From contig NZ_AP025305.1 of the NCBI RefSeq assembly GCF_036492635.1, positions 4,482,000 through 4,545,999 of the forward strand: 64,000 nt of DNA, given 5' to 3'. The stretch is from Aureibacter tunicatorum. GTDB taxonomy: Bacteria > Bacteroidota > Bacteroidia > Cytophagales > Cyclobacteriaceae. The translations under genes were made by a program, and so were the position numbers. Positions 18,436-26,256 of the stretch are shown piece by piece (the first letter of the stretch is position 1; the number at the start of each line of letters is the position of its first letter). Below the pieces are notes generated by a model that worked only from the letters and a program-made list of their open reading frames with translations, searched no databases and was not told the DNA's origin.

Positions 18436-18784
18436 TTGCATCTTTTGCAACAAAAGCATGCAATTCATCAATGACAACAAGAGAGAAAACAATATTGATT
18501 TTCTCTCCTTACATTCCAATGAAGCGGGCAAATTGCTCAAAGCTTATGGCTACTCTTTTCCCAAAGGTCAAAAAAACAGTCTGATTTTCATCAATGAGAA
18601 TCGCTTATACGATCAATCAAGCGCTGCGCTAAGGATAGCTTCCATTTTGAAAAGCCCATGGTCGTTTCTAACTGTATTTCTCTTCATTCCCAAAAGCCTT
18701 AGAGACTGGTGTTATATGGAGTTCAGCAAAAGAAGACATAGCTTCTTCACCACCAGCGACACTTGCTTTATTCCTGACAAATAA
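18398..18784 (+). CDS. DCC-family (DUF393) thiol-disulfide oxidoreductase-like protein
   Basis: 128 residues starting MPKHKHTILFDTDCIFCNKS; an ATG 84 bp upstream is in frame but would lie deep inside sdpB. The family motif D-x-x-C-x-x-C is present in FDTDCIFC, followed by helices and a conserved-looking C-terminal DWCYMEFSKRR. DCC proteins have a thioredoxin-like fold and commonly sit next to HTTM proteins, so a role in redox chemistry on the toxin or its maturases is plausible (inference). No signal peptide is visible, so the protein should be cytoplasmic unless held by SdpB. It overlaps sdpB by 38 bp. Confidence 0.85.
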   Translation: MPKHKHTILFDTDCIFCNKSMQFINDNKRENNIDFLSLHSNEAGKLLKAYGYSFPKGQKNSLIFINENRLYDQSSAALRIASILKSPWSFLTVFLFIPKSLRDWCYMEFSKRRHSFFTTSDTCFIPDK

Positions 18785-18793
18785 TATACGCTA

Positions 18794-20311
18794 ATGAAGC
18801 ATACTCTATTATTAACACTTTTATTTTTTCTTCAGCATGCATCCATAGCTCAAGTCAATACTCCTCCTCTCCGATGCCAAGTTAGCGGAGAGCGTCACGA
18901 ATTGAGCATTATGCGAAAAGCGAAGCCTATTGCTTCTTCAAACAGAGAATATATCATTCCTGTCGTCGTGCATGTGTTCAATCCTGAAAAAGGGATGACT
19001 CCGATAGATTATGATCTCATCAAAGACGCTTTGGAAAAAACTTCCGATGATTTCAAAGGCTTGTCCTCTGATTGGTCTGACGGATCCATTGATCAAGAAT
19101 TTGATCACTTGAAAGAGCGTCTTAATATTAGATTTGAATTAGCTAAAGCCACACCTTGGGGTACTGTAACCAATGGCGTCATTTTTTACGATGAGATAAA
19201 ATCAGGCTTTGCCAATGATATCATTTATGATCAAGAAATCGCCTCCTATGCTTGGGATAATTACAGCTATTTGAACATTTACATTATGAATGACATATAT
19301 GGCAACGGCATATTGACTCATTCGGGAGTATCTTTCTTTCCCAATAAAAACATGTCGGATCAAAAGCTTTCAAGAGTCGTTTACAACGGAAGATACCTTG
19401 GCAGAAATACCGATGAGGAATTCAGATCTGTATTTACTCATGAATTAGGCCATTGGCTTAACCTCAAGCATACTTTTGAAGGTGGCTGCCTTGACTTCAA
19501 TGATGATGATGGAATAAAAGATACGCCAAAAGTCAAAAACAATGACATCAAACACGGTAGAACACTCAACTGCAACAATAATTATATCAATTGGCAAAAC
19601 TTCATGGAATATTCCTCAAAGTATTCCATGTTCACAAAAGAGCAAGTAAATGAGATGAAAGAAACGCTCCAACTTTCCACGCACAAAAACCTTTGGTCTA
19701 CTGAGAATTTGATCAAAACAGGAATTATCGAACATTCATACCTTTCGACAGAAAGCCCTGTCATTATCAAATACCATCCCGAAACCATGATGATCAAAGA
19801 AGCATTATTGCATAAAATAAAAATCTACGGAGATAATAATTTCAACAGCTCTATTAACTATCATATCAAAACATTCAATTCAAGCTCAGAAAGCCATTCC
19901 ATTGATTTCGCAATTTCAGAACTCGACAGTAAAAGTATTGCTTTGGAATTTCAAGGTCAATTAAGTTTGCTGAACAATCTTCCAAATACATTAGAGATTG
20001 AATTCGAGAATTCTTCTTTTGAAAAAGATCTAAAAAGCGAAAACAGAACAATTCCAATATATTTTCTTGAAGAACTTGAAATAGATAATTCATTGGCCAT
20101 TTTTCCCAATCCATGCGAGGATTTTATTACCATAAAAAATGCCAAGGATAAAACCTGCGTTTTATACAACTCACAAGGAAAAATATTAAGCACAACACGT
20201 ATTGAGTCTAACCATCGCATAATAGATTTAAGGCCATACAAATCAGGTCTGTATATAATCAAAGTCTTTGGCCAAAATTTCAATAGCATTCAAAGGATTC
20301 AAAAAATATAG
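18794..20311 (+). CDS. Secreted pappalysin-like M43 metalloprotease with T9SS sorting domain
   Basis: 505 residues. A signal peptide (MKHTLLLTLLFFLQHASIAQ) precedes an M43 metzincin domain with the extended zinc site HELGHWLNLKH near residue 215 and a Met-turn NFMEYSS near residue 268. The C-terminal part is beta-rich and ends in a T9SS sorting domain (IFPNPCEDFITI, then SGLYIIKVFG). The enzyme should be exported by type IX secretion as an endopeptidase. It begins 9 bp after the DCC gene and is the last gene before the terminator of the Sdp operon. A role in toxin processing or release is an attractive inference, but M43/T9SS proteases are common in this phylum, so chance adjacency remains possible. 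Confidence 0.9.
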   Translation: MKHTLLLTLLFFLQHASIAQVNTPPLRCQVSGERHELSIMRKAKPIASSNREYIIPVVVHVFNPEKGMTPIDYDLIKDALEKTSDDFKGLSSDWSDGSIDQEFDHLKERLNIRFELAKATPWGTVTNGVIFYDEIKSGFANDIIYDQEIASYAWDNYSYLNIYIMNDIYGNGILTHSGVSFFPNKNMSDQKLSRVVYNGRYLGRNTDEEFRSVFTHELGHWLNLKHTFEGGCLDFNDDDGIKDTPKVKNNDIKHGRTLNCNNNYINWQNFMEYSSKYSMFTKEQVNEMKETLQLSTHKNLWSTENLIKTGIIEHSYLSTESPVIIKYHPETMMIKEALLHKIKIYGDNNFNSSINYHIKTFNSSSESHSIDFAISELDSKSIALEFQGQLSLLNNLPNTLEIEFENSSFEKDLKSENRTIPIYFLEELEIDNSLAIFPNPCEDFITIKNAKDKTCVLYNSQGKILSTTRIESNHRIIDLRPYKSGLYIIKVFGQNFNSIQRIQKI

Positions 20312-20374
20312 ATTTTCGGTTTTCTCAAGACAAAAAAGGATATCGAAGAATATGATATTCGTGCAATAATAAAA

Positions 20375-20396
20375 GGGCTGCGAAACAGCCCTTTTA
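20375..20396 (+). terminator. Terminator of the Sdp operon (within repeat copy 2)
   Basis: Stem GGGCTG / CAGCCC with loop CGAAA and a following TTTT, 63 bp past the M43 stop codon. The same hairpin opens repeat copy 1 at 15629. Confidence 0.75.
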
Positions 20397-20604
20397 TTTT
20401 CATAAGTCTTACTTATCACGATTAGCTTTTTATGATTTTCTAAACCGTCCTCCTTTGTATTTCCTCCAGAGGAAAGTAAAATGGTATCAAAATCAATCGT
20501 GATAATGTCTAGTATCTATAAAATTATTTTGACATATCAACTCTTAAGAGATTGAGAAAAACATCCCCCTTAATCCCCCGTCGGAATGGGGAATTCGCTA
20601 TTTT
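20375..20604 (+). repeat. Long direct repeat, copy 2 (right flank of Sdp operon)
   Basis: Second copy of the element at 15629-15858, offset by about 4746 bp and in the same orientation. Base pairing is better preserved here: TTATCACGATT (20413-20423) / AATCGTGATAA (20495-20505) is a perfect 11-bp pair, CTCTTAAGAG is a perfect palindrome, and CCCC...GGGG near 20574-20592 can pair. The opening hairpin (20375-20391 plus TTTT) is positioned to terminate the Sdp operon. Confidence 0.9.
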
Positions 20605-20670
20605 CAAGCTTCTATTTTATACTTGAAAACAGGGAATTTATTTTGATCATCTAATTAATTTGCAACATCG

Positions 20671-21546
20671 TTACAGCACATTAAGCGCTTGTTCTTTGAT
20701 CTTTTCCAGCTCATCCTTCATCTGCACTACGATGCGTTGAATTTCCGAATGATTCGCCTTGGAGCCGATCGTGTTGATCTCGCGACCAATTTCCTGGCCG
20801 ATGAAACCGATCTTCTTTCCATTGGACTTCGGAGCGTCAAGCACTTGATCCAGATAATCCAAATGACTTCTCAACCTTACTTTTTCCTCGCTGATATCCA
20901 GTTTCTCGATATAGTAGATCAACTCTTGCTCAAATCTATTTTGATCCACATCCGCTCTTCCCTTCAGCTCGGTTAGATTTTGCGATATCCTTGCCTTGAC
21001 AGTCTCGATACGCTCATCCTCATACGTAAGCACTTTTTCCAACAAGGCTCCGATATTGTCCTTGTATTCGGTCAGCTTCACTGCCAGCGTTTGCCCTTCA
21101 TGTCTTCTAAATTCATCGCATTTGCCAACGGCTTCGATCACGGCTGATCGTATGTTCTGCCATAATTCCGCATTGCCGTCGTCTTTTTTGCTCACGGCTA
21201 CTTCGGGCATTTGAAAAGCCAGCTTGAAAAGCTCCTGCTTTGGAGCGTCCACATCATCAGCCAATCGTTCCAAGTCTCCGTAATATTTTCTAAAAAGCGC
21301 GTCGTTGATTTCAACTCTTGGAGTGTCGTCTTCTTTTTTGGAAAAATCGATGATCAAAGCGATCTTTCCTCGTTCCAGCTTTTCAGAAAGGAGGTTTCTC
21401 ACTTCGATTTCCTTTTCCATAAATATCCTCGGCAACTTGATATTGGCGTCGAGGTACTTGGAGTTAAGCGACTTTATCTCAACAGACACGGAACAATTTT
21501 CATTTTCGAATTGGGCTGTGCCGTATCCTGTCATGGACTTGATCAT
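20671..21546 (-). CDS. yicC: YicC-family endoribonuclease
   Basis: 291 residues, full length for the family. It starts with the hallmark MIKSMTGYGTAQFENEN and has YicC_N motifs (VEIKSLNSKYLD, KLPRIFMEKE) and the DUF1732 C-terminal motif (RLRSHLDYLDQVL, GFIGQEIGREINTIGSKA). YicC proteins are cytoplasmic endoribonucleases linked to RNA turnover and stationary-phase fitness in enterobacteria; the role in Bacteroidota is less studied. The gene is single and divergent from the acyl-CoA synthetase gene, and convergent with the Sdp operon, from which it is separated by repeat copy 2. Confidence 0.96.
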   Translation of the reverse strand: MIKSMTGYGTAQFENENCSVSVEIKSLNSKYLDANIKLPRIFMEKEIEVRNLLSEKLERGKIALIIDFSKKEDDTPRVEINDALFRKYYGDLERLADDVDAPKQELFKLAFQMPEVAVSKKDDGNAELWQNIRSAVIEAVGKCDEFRRHEGQTLAVKLTEYKDNIGALLEKVLTYEDERIETVKARISQNLTELKGRADVDQNRFEQELIYYIEKLDISEEKVRLRSHLDYLDQVLDAPKSNGKKIGFIGQEIGREINTIGSKANHSEIQRIVVQMKDELEKIKEQALNVL

Positions 21547-21701
21547 AAGCTAAGGATGTAGATTTGATGAATATAAATATATAATGTGTTTCAAATTATG
21601 TGGCGGGCCATAAAGCCAAAGCCAATTCTAATGTCCATAGAATAATCATTTATTCAAAGAAAAATAATGCCATTTATACGATAAACCTTTGAGGAGAAGT
21701 T

Positions 21702-21733
21702 CTTGATATAGTTCTTGCAAGGCCTTAATTTTG
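21702..21733 (+). promoter_or_regulatory. Bacteroidota-type promoter of the acyl-CoA synthetase gene
   Basis: The -7 element TAATTTTG (21726-21733) fits TAnnTTTG; a -33-like CTTG lies at 21702-21705, 20 bp upstream. The start codon is 18 bp after the -7 box, so the leader would be very short. Confidence 0.5.
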
Positions 21734-21750
21734 CGCCTCAAGTTTGAAAG

Positions 21751-23661
21751 ATGGAAGGAAATAGAACTCTTATAGCTTTATTTGAAGACAGCGTTAGAAA
21801 CTTCGCTGACAATCCGGCGTTTTGGGAAAAGCGCGACGGACAATACGCGGCTACTTCATATAAAGAGCTCAATGAGCTGATAAGAAACTGCGCGGCGGGA
21901 CTTATACAACTGGGATTGAAAAAAGGTGAAAGGACAGCTTTGATTGCCGAAGGGCAACGCAATTGGCTGATCAGCGAATTGGGCATACTCTTCGCCGGCG
22001 GCGTCAATGTGCCCATATCGGTCAAAATCAACGAGCCCTCGGAGCTCAAGTTCAGGCTGAACCATTCAGGGTGTCGTTTCGCAATCGCCTCAAGCTTCCA
22101 TCTGGAAAAAATACGCGCTTTGCGAGAAGACTTGCCTGAGCTGGAAAAAATCATCGTAATGGATGACGAAATCGAATTGATGCCGGGAGAAATGCGATTC
22201 AACGAACTCCTGAGCTTGGGCAATTCGCTGAATCTATCAACTCCCCAGCAATTGGAGGATAGAAAGTCTCAAGTCCAAGAAAACGATTTTTCCAATATCT
22301 GCTATACATCAGGCACAACATCGGATCCTAAAGGCATCATCCTCACGCACCGCAACTACACGGCCAATGTGGAGCAAGCTGCGGAACTTATGCCTAACAT
22401 AGAAGAATATCGCACCTTGCTGATATTGCCATTGGATCACTCGTTCGCCCATACAGCGGGAATATACGGCATCATCGTCAAAGGAGCCAGCATGGCTTCA
22501 GTGGAGATCGGCAAAACGGCGATAGATACGCTAAGAAATGTGCCGAAAAACATTCGTGAAATTTCGCCGTCATTCCTGTTGAGCGTGCCAGCATTGGCCA
22601 AAAGCTTCAAGTACAATATCGAAAGGGAAATTGTCGCCAAAGGAAAACGCACAGAGAGTTTTTTCCGACAAGCGATGAAATTCGCCTACAAGTACAACAA
22701 GGAGGGCTGGAACAAAGGAAGCAAATGCTCTCTTACAGATCGCATACGATACAAAGTCTACGATTATTTTATTTTCCGAAAAATCAGAGCCTCATTCGGC
22801 CCTAATTTGAAATTCTTCATCGGAGGAGGAGCTTTGCTTGATATCGAGCTTCAAAAATTCTTCTATGCCATCGGCATACCGATGTTTCAAGGCTATGGTC
22901 TTTCCGAAGCCTCGCCAATCATCTCAGCCAATATGCCACACAAGCACAAGCTTGGCTCAAGCGGATATATTGTCAAAAACCTCAAAGTCAAAATCTGCGA
23001 CGAACAAGGCAAAGAACTTCCTCTAGGCCAAACTGGCGAAATAGTCGTCAAGGGTGAAAATGTCATGCATGGCTATTGGAAAAACGAAAAAGCAACCGCT
23101 GAAACGATCAAAGACGGTTGGTTGCATACAGGAGACATGGGGTATCTGGATGAGGATAACTTCTTGTACGTCCGAGGCAGATACAAAAGCTTGCTGATCA
23201 ATAATGACGGAGAAAAATACGCTCCTGAAGCTATCGAAGAAGCTATCGAGGAGCGCTCGGAGTACATCAAGCAAATCATGCTCTACAACAGCCAAAACCC
23301 ATACACAGTGGCCTTGGCTTATCCTGATATGGAAAAACTCAACCGCAAGCTTGCCGAGATGAACCAATCCATTCATACGGAAGCTGGAAGAAACAGCGCT
23401 TTCAATCTGATCCAAGAAGAACTTGAGTTATTCAAAAAAGGCGGAAAATTCGAAAACATGTTCCCTGAGAAGTGGCTGCCGCAATCCATCGGACTGCTTG
23501 CCGAAGGCTTTACAGAGCAAAACCATTTTCTCAACAACACCATGAAGCTCCGCAGGCATTTGGTCATAGAGTACTACAAAAACCGCATAGAGAAACTATA
23601 CACTCCCGAAACCAGAAAACTGTCCAATGAAGACAATATCAATGTTTTGAAAAAACTTTAA
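21751..23661 (+). CDS. Long-chain-fatty-acid--CoA ligase (AMP-forming)
   Basis: 636 residues of the ANL adenylating superfamily. Visible motifs are the phosphate-binding loop YTSGTTSDPKG near residue 187, the aromatic/A5-type motif FQGYGLSEASP, GWLHTGDMGYLDEDNFLYVRGR and a C-terminal domain with INNDGEKYAPEAIEEAIEE. Length and the QGYGLSEASP motif fit long-chain acyl-CoA synthetases (FadD/FAA type), which activate fatty acids to acyl-CoA for lipid synthesis or beta-oxidation at the inner membrane. Start M-E-G-N-R matches the promoter placement 18 bp upstream. It is monocistronic; the next gene starts 141 bp away. Chain-length preference cannot be told. Confidence 0.93.
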   Translation: MEGNRTLIALFEDSVRNFADNPAFWEKRDGQYAATSYKELNELIRNCAAGLIQLGLKKGERTALIAEGQRNWLISELGILFAGGVNVPISVKINEPSELKFRLNHSGCRFAIASSFHLEKIRALREDLPELEKIIVMDDEIELMPGEMRFNELLSLGNSLNLSTPQQLEDRKSQVQENDFSNICYTSGTTSDPKGIILTHRNYTANVEQAAELMPNIEEYRTLLILPLDHSFAHTAGIYGIIVKGASMASVEIGKTAIDTLRNVPKNIREISPSFLLSVPALAKSFKYNIEREIVAKGKRTESFFRQAMKFAYKYNKEGWNKGSKCSLTDRIRYKVYDYFIFRKIRASFGPNLKFFIGGGALLDIELQKFFYAIGIPMFQGYGLSEASPIISANMPHKHKLGSSGYIVKNLKVKICDEQGKELPLGQTGEIVVKGENVMHGYWKNEKATAETIKDGWLHTGDMGYLDEDNFLYVRGRYKSLLINNDGEKYAPEAIEEAIEERSEYIKQIMLYNSQNPYTVALAYPDMEKLNRKLAEMNQSIHTEAGRNSAFNLIQEELELFKKGGKFENMFPEKWLPQSIGLLAEGFTEQNHFLNNTMKLRRHLVIEYYKNRIEKLYTPETRKLSNEDNINVLKKL

Positions 23662-23802
23662 CTACAGGAATTAATCTAATCGCATAAATTAATATACTAT
23701 TCAAATATTGATAATACTTTTAGCTTGAAAAATTTGTGAATATAACCAAATTAGTGGCATATTGTATGATTCTAAAATTATTAGTCAAGACAATCACCAC
23801 GC

Positions 23803-24477
23803 ATGGCAGGGTTCACAGGTCATTCCATCGCGGGAGGCGTAGCTGGCGTAGCCGCAAGCATAGCTTCCGTGGAGCTGCTTAAGCTCAATATCAACGAGGC
23901 AATTATTATAGGATTGCTATTTTATTTGGGAAGTTTATCTCCCGATATCGATGCCAATAAGGCGATCATCACCCGAAAATTCTTCAAATATTTCGGTCTG
24001 TTGTCTGGCGTTATCTGCTCCATTATTCTTTTCAAGAAAGTGGAGTATTATCATGTTGTCGTGATTATAGGCGGTTCCTGGGCCTTGAGCGTGTATGTTA
24101 TCAAGCCTATATTCAATCAATACACGAAGCATAGAGGATTGTTTCACTCGATTCCCGCAGGCATGGTGATCTCCGGATTATTCGGACACCTGATACTCTG
24201 GCTCAACAACTACCGAAGAGAGTTGAAAATCTCAAAATTCGATGATGAATTCGTCAAATTCGCGGCATTGGCCTTTTTGCTGGGTTATATACTTCATCTC
24301 ATCATAGATGAAATTTGGAGTCTTAAGGGAATGAAGTCTTCATTAGGAACAGCCCTCAAAGTTTATGAGCAAAAGAAAGCTCCAAGCTATATTTTAATGT
24401 ACTTGATCGCCATGGGATTATACGCTACGATCCTCCCTATCAAATGGAAAAAACTTCTTTTTATCAGCGGATTTTGA
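23803..24477 (+). CDS. YdjM/DUF457-family membrane-bound metal-dependent hydrolase-like protein
   Basis: 224 residues with several transmembrane helices. Family motifs are spread between helices: GFTGHSIAGGVAG at the N terminus, GSLSPDID near residue 43, KHRGLFHSIPAG near residue 109 and LLGYILHLIIDEI near residue 165. These His and Asp residues form the presumed metal site in the YdjM (LexA-regulated membrane protein) group. The biochemical function is not established. The start at ATG 23803 gives the canonical N-terminal motif. No LexA-type box was seen upstream. Confidence 0.88.
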   Translation: MAGFTGHSIAGGVAGVAASIASVELLKLNINEAIIIGLLFYLGSLSPDIDANKAIITRKFFKYFGLLSGVICSIILFKKVEYYHVVVIIGGSWALSVYVIKPIFNQYTKHRGLFHSIPAGMVISGLFGHLILWLNNYRRELKISKFDDEFVKFAALAFLLGYILHLIIDEIWSLKGMKSSLGTALKVYEQKKAPSYILMYLIAMGLYATILPIKWKKLLFISGF

Positions 24478-24732
24478 GACAAAAATCAAGCAAAAGACAC
24501 CTGTTGATCACTAAATATTCGGAATAAAGTCAAAATCTTACATGATTTTATTTTCACCCATACCACCAACATATGACAAATGTCATTGATTTTGATGTTC
24601 ACTATCAAGGATATTTGTGAACAAGTTCAAATAATTCATATACGTTCTTTGTTTGGGAAAACAATTATTTGAATTAATTCTAAATTAATACTAAATGGCT
24701 CAATTTTACACAAGATTTACGTTTTAATGACG

Positions 24733-24756
24733 TAATTTTGAAGTGAGAGGGGAGAA
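24733..24756 (+). promoter_or_regulatory. -7 element and Shine-Dalgarno of hemA
   Basis: TAATTTTG at 24733-24740 fits the TAnnTTTG -7 consensus; no good TTTG -33 box is visible at the right spacing. A purine-rich GAGAGGGGAG sits a few bases before the ATG at 24762, an unusually strong ribosome-binding site for this window. Confidence 0.45.
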
Positions 24757-24761
24757 AAGCT

Positions 24762-26042
24762 ATGTACAATAATTTTAAAACCACCAGTCTTTCTTACAAG
24801 CATGCGCCGATAGAAGTGCGAGAGCTTGTCGCCTTGGATGAAACAGCCTGCAAAAGTCTGCTCAGAATGATCAAGGAGCATACAGACATTTCTGAGGTGT
24901 TGATTTTATCCACGTGCAACAGAACAGAATTTTACTATTGCGCAGATGAAGATCGCACAGTGGAACTGGTGAAATTATTATGCATCCACAAAGGCTACTC
25001 AGACTCTTCAAGCATTTTACCTTTTTTCCATTGCATAGACGATAATTACGAAGCTCAAAAATACTTCTTCAGGGTATCTATGGGACTTGAGGCGAAAGTG
25101 ATCGGAGATATTCAGATTTCCAATCAAATCAAAAGAGCCTACCAATGGTGCGCTGACGAGGAATGCGTTGGTCCGTTTTTGCACAGATTATTACATACCA
25201 TATTCTATAGCAATAAAAGAGTTTCTCAAGAAACAGCTTTCAGAGATGGAGGTGCTTCTGTAGCCTATGTTGCGGCTGAAATGGCGGAGGACTTCGCCAG
25301 TCAAATCATCACGCCAAAAATCCTAGTATTAGGCGTAGGAGAAATAGGAACGGATGTATGCAAAAACCTTGAAACAGTTCCTGAAGGCACTGAGGTTTAT
25401 ATCATGAACAGAACGCGCTCGAAAGCTGAAGCTTTAGCGGAAGAATGCGGTCATCAAGTGATGGACTTCAGCCGAATGAAAGAAGCTGTTCAGGAGTGCG
25501 ATGTGATCATCTGCTCTATCGCAGCGGATTCGCCATTCATTACCAAGAACATGGTGGAATCGCTTAATATTCCGGGATACAAAATGTTCATCGACCTCTC
25601 TGTGCCTAGAAGCATAGAATTGGGTGTGGAGACTGTTCCGGGCGTAGTGCTTCAAAACATTGACACGATCTCTGAGAAAACGAACAAAGCCGTTCAAAAA
25701 AGAATCGCTTCCATACCTGATGTTGAGCGAATCATCGAAGAGACTTTGGATGAATTTGGTGACTGGAGCAAGGAGATGACTGTGTCTCCTACCATCAAGA
25801 AGATGAAAGACGCTCTGGAGCAAATCAGAAAAGAAGAGATGGCTCGATACCTCAAAAAAGCCAGCGACAAAGAAGCCAAGATGATCGATCAAGTAACCAA
25901 GTCAATGATCCAAAAAATCATGAAGCTTCCTGTATTGCAATTAAAAGCAGCTTGTAAAAGAGACGAGGCAGAGACTCTTATCGATGTTCTTAACGATTTG
26001 TTCGACTTGGAAAAAGCCGCTGAAAAGACTCCAAGACAATAA
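24762..26042 (+). CDS. hemA: Glutamyl-tRNA reductase
   Basis: 426 residues, full length. It reduces Glu-tRNA(Glu) to glutamate-1-semialdehyde with NADPH, the first committed step of C5 tetrapyrrole (heme) synthesis in the cytoplasm. The catalytic Cys52 is in LSTCNRTEF and the family motif SYKHAPIEVRE opens the protein. The Rossmann NADPH site is VLGVGEIGTDVCKNL, followed by NRTRSKAEALAEE, and there is a C-terminal dimerisation helix region. The gene stands alone, about 285 bp after its + strand neighbour, and is convergent with the GH92 operon. Confidence 0.97.
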   Translation: MYNNFKTTSLSYKHAPIEVRELVALDETACKSLLRMIKEHTDISEVLILSTCNRTEFYYCADEDRTVELVKLLCIHKGYSDSSSILPFFHCIDDNYEAQKYFFRVSMGLEAKVIGDIQISNQIKRAYQWCADEECVGPFLHRLLHTIFYSNKRVSQETAFRDGGASVAYVAAEMAEDFASQIITPKILVLGVGEIGTDVCKNLETVPEGTEVYIMNRTRSKAEALAEECGHQVMDFSRMKEAVQECDVIICSIAADSPFITKNMVESLNIPGYKMFIDLSVPRSIELGVETVPGVVLQNIDTISEKTNKAVQKRIASIPDVERIIEETLDEFGDWSKEMTVSPTIKKMKDALEQIRKEEMARYLKKASDKEAKMIDQVTKSMIQKIMKLPVLQLKAACKRDEAETLIDVLNDLFDLEKAAEKTPRQ

Positions 26043-26169
26043 GCTTTATTTATCGCGATTATTTTCACTTAACAATCTATTTCGATCTAATGACAGCTCG
26101 TTAGACGATAATCAATATATGCGCAAAAATAATTGCGACCATATCCTGCATAAAGTTTTTATTTAAATC

Positions 26170-26204
26170 AAAAAAAGGCCAAGCTGAGTGATACGCTTGA
26201 CCTT
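26170..26204 (-). terminator. Terminator of the polysaccharide utilisation operon
   Basis: On the minus strand AAGGTCAAGC, a 10-nt loop, GCTTGGCCTT and T7; one G-U pair in a 10-bp stem. It lies about 52 bp past the GH92 stop codon. Confidence 0.85.
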
Positions 26205-26256
26205 CCAAGGGGAATTTAAAAGGGAAATTAATCTTCGTTATGCATTTTAAAAAAAC

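Larger units (their letters stand above)
20312..20670. other. Intergenic region with repeat copy 2
   Basis: Region between convergent genes (Sdp operon + and yicC -). Most of it is the second copy of the 230-bp element. No coding frame is seen. Confidence 0.75.

Noticed and set aside
26041-26070. TTTATCGCGATT after hemA as a third copy of the flanking repeat
   Set aside because: Similarity is limited to about 10 bases and nothing of the remaining 220 bp follows.
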